DNA of 64,000 nucleotides, taken from DASPGQ01 sp035457705. Lineage in GTDB: Bacteria; Acidobacteriota; Vicinamibacteria; Marinacidobacterales; SMYC01. The notes under the pieces are model-generated. The model saw only the letters and a list, made by a program, of their open reading frames with translations. It was not told the DNA's origin and did no database searches. A program made the translations under genes and the position numbers. Below are positions 60,901-64,000 of the stretch, in pieces; position 1 is the first letter of the stretch, and each line of letters begins with the position of its first letter. The stretch spans positions 62,001-126,000 of the forward strand of contig DATIBD010000091.1 of NCBI GenBank assembly GCA_035457705.1, written 5' to 3'.

Positions 60901-63212
60901 CGGCCTCAGGGGCGGCCCACACCTGGTCGGCGAACAGCCGCGAGAACCGCCTGACGCCGTTCGCGAGCGACCCCGTCACCGACCCGACCGCCGAGGCACT
61001 CTTCGTGCGCGACGAGGAGACGGCGGAAACATGGTCGCCGACACCCGGGCCCATGCCGCGCACCGGGGCGAGCGGGCGCTTCGTAATTCGCCATTCTGCG
61101 GGGCTCACCCGCTTCGAGCGGGTCGCGAATGGTATTCGACAGGAGCTCGAGATCTTCGTCGACGCGAAGGACCCGGTGAAGTTCTCTCACCTTACCCTCA
61201 CGAACGAGAGCGGAGAGCACCGCCGTCTGAGCGTGTTCGCCTACAACGATTGGGTCCTGGGCCCGCCGCGGGCGGGCCAGAACGCGCACGTCGTAACCGA
61301 GCTCGACTGGGAAACGGGAGCGATCCTGGCACGAAATCCGTTTCACCAGGAGCTCGCGGAGCGCGTGGCTTTCTCTTTTGCGAGCGAGCGGCCGCACTCG
61401 ACGACCGGTGACCGTCAGTCCTTTCTCGGCAGAAACGGTGAAATCGGTCGACCGGCAGCGCTTCACCGAACGGCTCTCTCGGGCCGATTCGGAGCAGGGC
61501 TCGATCCCTGTGCGGCGCTCCAGGTCTCGGTCAGACTGGCGCCGGGCGAGACGCGGCGCGTCGCGTTCCTCCTGGGACAAGGGAAGGATCTCGAGGAGGC
61601 TCGGGAGCTCGTGCGCCGTCACGGCAGCCTGTCCGCAGCGGATGTCGCCCGCGAAAACGTACGCCGGTCGTGGGACGAGGTCCTCGACAGGGTTCAGGTC
61701 CGAACGCCGGACGACTCCTTCGACTTGCTCATGAACCGCTGGCTCCTCTATCAGGCCGTGAGCTGTAGACTCTGGGCGCGATCGGGTTACTTCCAGCCTG
61801 GTGGGGCCTTCGGATTTCGCGACCAGCTCCAGGACGTCATGGCCCTTGCGCTCTCGCGACCAGAGCTCCTGAGAGAGCATCTGCTGCGGGCGGCGAGCCG
61901 GCAATTCCTGGAAGGAGACGTCCAGCACTGGTGGCACCTGCCGAGTGGCCGTGGCACGCGCACGCGCTGCTCGGACGATCTACTGTGGCTTCCTCACGCG
62001 GTCGCCCATTATGTCCGGACGACGGGAGACACCGCCGTCCTGGACGAGCCTGTCCCCTACCTCGAAGCACCGCTCCTCGCTCCCGACGCGCAAGAGGCTT
62101 ACCTCCACCCGCAGGTCTCGGCTGAGGAGGGGTCTCTTTTCGAGCATTGCCTGCGGGCGATCGACAAGGGACTGACGGCTGGCGCCCACGGCCTTCCCCT
62201 CATGGGAAGCGGCGACTGGAACGATGGAATGAACCTGGTGGGAAGAGAAGGTCGAGGGGAAAGCACATGGCTCGGCTTCTTCCTCCACGGCGTTTTGAAG
62301 GATTTCGCGCTGTTGTGCGAGGCGCGCGGCGATGCCCCACGAGCCGAGCGTTACCGGAGCGAGGTCTCTCGCCTCGCGGCAACTCTGGAGCAGACTTGGG
62401 ACGGCGAGTGGTACCGGCGCGGCTATTACGATGACGGCACACCTTTGGGCGCGTCACAAAACGACGAGTGCAAGATCGACTCCATCGTCCAGTCCTGGGC
62501 CGTCCTCTCGGGCGCGGTGCCCTTGCGCTTCGCCGACCGCGCCATGGACGCCGTCCGCACTCATTTGATCCGACGGGGCCATCGGGTGGTCCTGCTCCTC
62601 GCGCCGCCCTTCGACCGATCGGCGCAGCAGCCCGGCTACATAAAGGGATACCCCCCGGGTGTGCGGGAGAACGGCGGCCAGTACACCCACGCCGCTGTCT
62701 GGGTGGTGATGGCGATGGCCCATCTCGGCAGCGGTGACGAGGCGGTCGAGCTGTTTCACATGGTGAACCCGATGAACCATGCCCGTACGCTGGCGGACGT
62801 CGAGCGGTACCAGACCGAGCCCTACGTCGTCGCCGGGGATGTTTCCGCTCACGTCGCTCACGCCGGCCAAGGCGGCTGGAGCTGGTACACGGGCTCGGCA
62901 GCATGGATGTTCCGCGCCGGTCTCGAGAGCATCCTCGGGCTCGAGCGCCGGGGGACGAGTTTTCGCGTCGCCCCCTCGATTCCCTCTTCGTGGCCCGAGT
63001 ACAAAATCGTCTGGCGCATCGGCAAATCCCGGACTCGCTACGAGATCACCGTATTGAATCCGGAGGGACGCTGCCGCGGAGTTCGCTCCGCGGAGCTCGA
63101 CGGCGTACCCGTCGATCCCCGTGCCATTCCCCTCGCGGACGACGGCGCCACACACCGCGTACGGGTGATGTTGGGAAAGCGGCAGCGAGCCGAAAGTGCG
63201 AAGAGTCAGTGA
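54993..63212 (+). CDS. ndvB: Cyclic beta-1,2-glucan synthase (NdvB/ChvB-like)
   Basis: 2739 residues, close to the usual 2800. Order: N-terminal region (about 1-390); membrane segments near 400-460; GT84 transferase (about 470-790) with D620-S-D622 and RQHRW at 765-769; membrane segments near 810-870 and 930-980; glycoamylase-like domain (about 985-1430); and GH94 phosphorylase-like repeats (about 1450-2730), with the catalytic DWNDGM at 2408-2413. The enzyme makes, closes and shortens cyclic beta-1,2-glucan, a periplasmic osmolyte. All key motifs are present. The start is GTG 54993. The genes before it are unrelated small proteins. Confidence 0.93.
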   Translation: MIRNRQRPRFHGPEFGAEKPLRDELLSIERLEERAKTLAARFTVDPNERGESRSVFPRFEENARILREGYGILADDVHEGEHVTPAAEWLLDNFHLVASVIRDVQQNLPRSYYRELPKLASPGLGGNARVYAMAVELIRHSDSRLDRQKLLRFINSYQTIAPLTIGELWAWPIMLKLALIENLRRLTVETLVAREARREAGAQVARIGEAGEGKTPSLPAVLHPAFVLELLQRVREYGPRLSAVRSAVIEHLAAQQLSPEDAIRLEHQRLASAQVSVANAVTSLRLSTALDWSEYFEAVSLVEQVLERDPAGVYRSMDFLSRDRYRQAVERLADRTGEAQLRVALRAVESARLATEDSSTSDRAAHVGYHLIGKGRRDLENDVAYRPGLARRARRLVFSRATVVYLGAIGLGTSLLCGLGLAYARAEGASTWAQAGVVLALLLPASELVIALVQRVAARLVPPRRLVRLDFASGIPESARTMVVVPTLLTKISDVAERIEHLEVLALGNLDPQIHFAILSDFADAPAREMPDDGAILSAARAGVEALNARFADGGSNKFYLFHRERQWNPGESVWMGWERKRGKIDELNRLLRGATDTSYQVHVGDVMALPSIRYCITLDSDTRLPRDAAKKLVGIIAHPLNRPTFDPRHGRVTEGYGILQPRVSVTMASASGSLFARLYAGHTGVDPYTTAVSDTYQDLFGEGIFTGKGLYDVDAFVASLDGRVPENALLSHDLFEGLYARTALVTDVEIVDDYPSSVLAHTRRQHRWVRGDWQILWWLLPYVPTPSGLARNRLPLISRFKIFDNLRRSLLASATLALLLLAWTTLPGSPVVWTAAILAAVAFPLYPIVFEAVAGPRPQQPWRAFQRAVWDDVKTAMARALLQLTFVANQAFEDAHAIVVTLVRLGLTRQGLLEWETAAAGATRSSGPRAFLIRMMASPSIALSGLVLIAVVRPVALLAAVPVLALWTAAPLIAYGLSRPASAQHVELEDEDRKLLLSIAQHSWRYFEEFMGPENHGLPPDNLQEKAANPRLAHRTSPTNIGMGLMATLAAHDLDLISTKALVEKLESTLSTMAGLERFDGHFLNWYDTRSLGPLFPRYVSTVDSGNLAGALVTVAEGLIELARSSPESTLGPRINTLAVRAAGFAEEMKFRSLYDAERGMLSIGYRLADAEGPGRLDPSYYDLLASEARLASFIAIAKGDLPETHWFHLGRLLTSVDGNPTLLSWSATLFEYLLPLLIMRSYPGTLLHKSCEMAVRSHRSYAAANQVPWGISESAYGLVDRHDNYQYKAFGVPGLGLKRGLGDELVVAPYATALAAMIDPVAAARNFRRLEAEGLFGKYGFYESIDYAHPKSEPLKLPVNKMQGTVVRAFFAHHQGMTLVSLANVLLADVMVKRFHANPRVQATELLLQERVPRHAALTRPRPAEETRVASAVPAAAVRRYRTPHTPVPHAQFLSNGNYTTVVTNAGGGASFCRGLAVTRYRQDPTLDPGSQYLYLRDIRSGSVWSATHQPLGKEPQEYLVTFLPEKATFHRRDDDIVTQLDIAVSTEDDVEVRRLAVTNKSDRPREIEVTSYAEIVLARLADDLAHPAFGKLFIETEYLPDGAALLCRRRPRSPGEAELFAVHALSLEGRTQGPVEWESDRKQFHGRGRGPSHPQSLDGRPLSGTTGALLDPIVSLRQRVRLGPGGFVRLGFATGMASTRETALALAEKYRDPGATARTFALAFAHAQSGLHHLGISSEEARLFERLASRVLYADGSLRASSDLLVRNQLGQEGLWPHSISGDLPILLVRVVEENSVPLVRQVLRAQEYWRLKGLSADVVILNEHPTSYLDEMQGHLAALLDNGSWREWKHRPGGAYLLRGDGMTEAERILLASVARAVLSGERGTLSQQLDGLPIERPEPEELVPSRTGWTSSSTGPTMPHFDLLNGIGGFSDEGREYAIVLEGDQETPSPWVNVIANPIFGTLVTASGAAHTWSANSRENRLTPFASDPVTDPTAEALFVRDEETAETWSPTPGPMPRTGASGRFVIRHSAGLTRFERVANGIRQELEIFVDAKDPVKFSHLTLTNESGEHRRLSVFAYNDWVLGPPRAGQNAHVVTELDWETGAILARNPFHQELAERVAFSFASERPHSTTGDRQSFLGRNGEIGRPAALHRTALSGRFGAGLDPCAALQVSVRLAPGETRRVAFLLGQGKDLEEARELVRRHGSLSAADVARENVRRSWDEVLDRVQVRTPDDSFDLLMNRWLLYQAVSCRLWARSGYFQPGGAFGFRDQLQDVMALALSRPELLREHLLRAASRQFLEGDVQHWWHLPSGRGTRTRCSDDLLWLPHAVAHYVRTTGDTAVLDEPVPYLEAPLLAPDAQEAYLHPQVSAEEGSLFEHCLRAIDKGLTAGAHGLPLMGSGDWNDGMNLVGREGRGESTWLGFFLHGVLKDFALLCEARGDAPRAERYRSEVSRLAATLEQTWDGEWYRRGYYDDGTPLGASQNDECKIDSIVQSWAVLSGAVPLRFADRAMDAVRTHLIRRGHRVVLLLAPPFDRSAQQPGYIKGYPPGVRENGGQYTHAAVWVVMAMAHLGSGDEAVELFHMVNPMNHARTLADVERYQTEPYVVAGDVSAHVAHAGQGGWSWYTGSAAWMFRAGLESILGLERRGTSFRVAPSIPSSWPEYKIVWRIGKSRTRYEITVLNPEGRCRGVRSAELDGVPVDPRAIPLADDGATHRVRVMLGKRQRAESAKSQ

Positions 63213-63233
63213 GCCGTGCGCGCGCTTCTACCG

Positions 63234-63542
63234 CTACTTGCGCCTGTCGGAAGGTGACGCGAACTCATCTCGGATTTGTCGCCCGAGCTTCTCCCGGACT
63301 GCCACCTCGCCCGTGCCCGCAATCTCGAGATCCACACCCCAAAAGATTACCTCGCCACGTTTGAGGTGGCCGTTGAGCTCGATGTAGTAAGTCATCCTGT
63401 GGTTGTGTTGGGCAAAGCGCGCCGGAACTTCTCGCCACCGATCTTCCCGGGTCAATCCGCGTGGAGCGCCAAACTCCCGAGCAATCTCCTCGAACCGTCG
63501 CTCGACCCACAGCCTCCCTGCTTTCAAATCCTCGGTCGACAT
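63234..63542 (-). CDS. Conserved-looking small protein of unknown function
   Basis: 102 residues. The sequence STEDLKAGRLWVERRFEEIAREFGAPRG, RWREVPARFAQHNHRMTYYIELNGHLKRGEVIFWGVDLEIAGT has an ordered alpha-beta look but no family I recognise. The ATG at 63542 follows AGGAGA at 7 nt, supporting it as a real gene. It lies 21 bp from the end of ndvB, on the opposite strand. Confidence 0.6.
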   Translation of the reverse strand: MSTEDLKAGRLWVERRFEEIAREFGAPRGLTREDRWREVPARFAQHNHRMTYYIELNGHLKRGEVIFWGVDLEIAGTGEVAVREKLGRQIRDEFASPSDRRK

Positions 63543-63731
63543 AAATATTCTCCTTAGGAAACAGGACTTGGAAACCAATCAACTAAGAACAATCTGAGCA
63601 ATGTCTGCGGGAGCTCAGGCTCGGGGCGTTTGGGGATCTTCGTGCATTTCGAGAGTCGCCGACTCGCGACGGCGACCGTTTACGAGGCGCATGGAGCCGG
63701 GCTCACGCGCGCGACGGCAAACGGGCGTCAG

Positions 63732-64000
63732 TCATGGCACGTCGCTGATGGTACAGGTCTTCCCCGAGCGCCGATACCCCGGATCGCATTTCCAGTCGTT
63801 TCCGGACAACGTGACGTGTGCGTTCGCTGGAACGGCCAGGACGCTGCACGAACCGTCGCTTTTCTCGTAACCCCGGTCGCAGTCCCAATCGTCGCCTGAG
63901 GATCTCAGGTGCGCGTTGGGAGGCACGTCGACCGAGACACAGGACGCGCCGTTCTTTCGGAGACCGTGACCGCATTCCCAGTCGCTGCCAGATCCCCTTA
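63732..64000 (-). CDS. Cysteine-repeat protein, 5' part outside window
   Basis: The visible C-terminal 89 residues are three near-copies of an approximately 32-residue unit: SDWECGHGLRKNGASCVSVD, VPPNAHLRSSGDDWDCDRGY with EKSDGSCSVLA, and VPANAHVTLSGNDWKCDPGY with RRSGKTCTISDVP. Each unit has the pattern PxNAHxxxSGxDWxCxxGY followed by a second cysteine, suggesting one disulfide per repeat in an exported protein. The start is beyond position 64000. The ligand or partner is unknown; similar WxCxxGY repeats occur in secreted bacterial proteins. Confidence 0.8.
   Translation of the reverse strand, partial: RGSGSDWECGHGLRKNGASCVSVDVPPNAHLRSSGDDWDCDRGYEKSDGSCSVLAVPANAHVTLSGNDWKCDPGYRRSGKTCTISDVP

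Overview
The window looks like about 64 kb of a GC-rich Gram-negative chromosome, most likely Acidobacteriota. This is inferred, not proven. Supporting signs are the 'VWFA-related' secreted protein at 17591-18547 (a family expanded in Acidobacteria), a YpdA-type flavoprotein, a Rieske/cytochrome b complex with split cytochrome b, lipoprotein and outer-envelope functions, and an ordinary housekeeping mix (rpoZ, tmRNA, lytic transglycosylase). Many genes have a TANNNT -10 box only 6-10 nt before the start codon and no Shine-Dalgarno, so leaderless mRNAs appear frequent; other genes have normal GGAGG sites.

Layout. 1-4.1 kb: 3' part of an M16 peptidase gene on the minus strand, diverging from a tandem cyclophilin overlapped by a YpdA-like disulfide reductase. 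4.3-7 kb: membrane protein with an embedded PA14-like domain, then a TerB/DUF533-like protein. 7-9.5 kb: stress cluster (two double UspA proteins around a CBS-pair protein). 9.7-16.4 kb: TetR and XRE regulators, rpoZ, NUDIX, TlpA-like thioredoxin, GDPD, a large GT-C-like membrane protein and an ADP-ribose pyrophosphatase. 16.4-20.6 kb: TPR protein, VWA protein, DUF2203 plus an HExxH protein, and a cupredoxin lipoprotein.

20.7-32.4 kb is a minus-strand respiratory supercluster. In transcription order it reads Rieske, cytochrome b N-half, cytochrome b C-half, a 940-residue eight-CXXCH cytochrome with a long coiled coil, COX II, COX I, CtaB, two COX III proteins, COX IV, a small CxxC membrane protein, and CtaA. 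No separate cytochrome c1 is present and COX II lacks a heme domain. The octaheme protein is therefore the obvious candidate to carry electrons from the bc complex to the aa3-type oxidase. A good sigma70-type promoter precedes the Rieske gene; a HEAT-repeat membrane protein and a heterodimeric ABC exporter lie just upstream.

37.3-37.8 kb holds a short Flp pilin gene with a complete-looking sigma54 control region: a perfect TGGCAC-N5-TTGC promoter, a perfect IHF consensus, and upstream TGTAA/TTACA sites, followed by a strong terminator. 37.9-45 kb: TPR/thioredoxin-like protein, PLP aminotransferase, Slt transglycosylase, GAF protein, and tmRNA with its own -35/-10. 45.6-54.8 kb: amidohydrolase and prolyl oligopeptidase lipoproteins, small secreted proteins, a frameshifted DUF6544-like pseudogene, a SigJ-type sigma factor divergent from an ArsR/SRPBCC pair, and an ABM-fold protein. 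55-63.2 kb is one 8.2-kb gene for a cyclic beta-1,2-glucan synthase (NdvB/ChvB type). The window ends inside a gene for a protein of cysteine-containing ~32-residue repeats.
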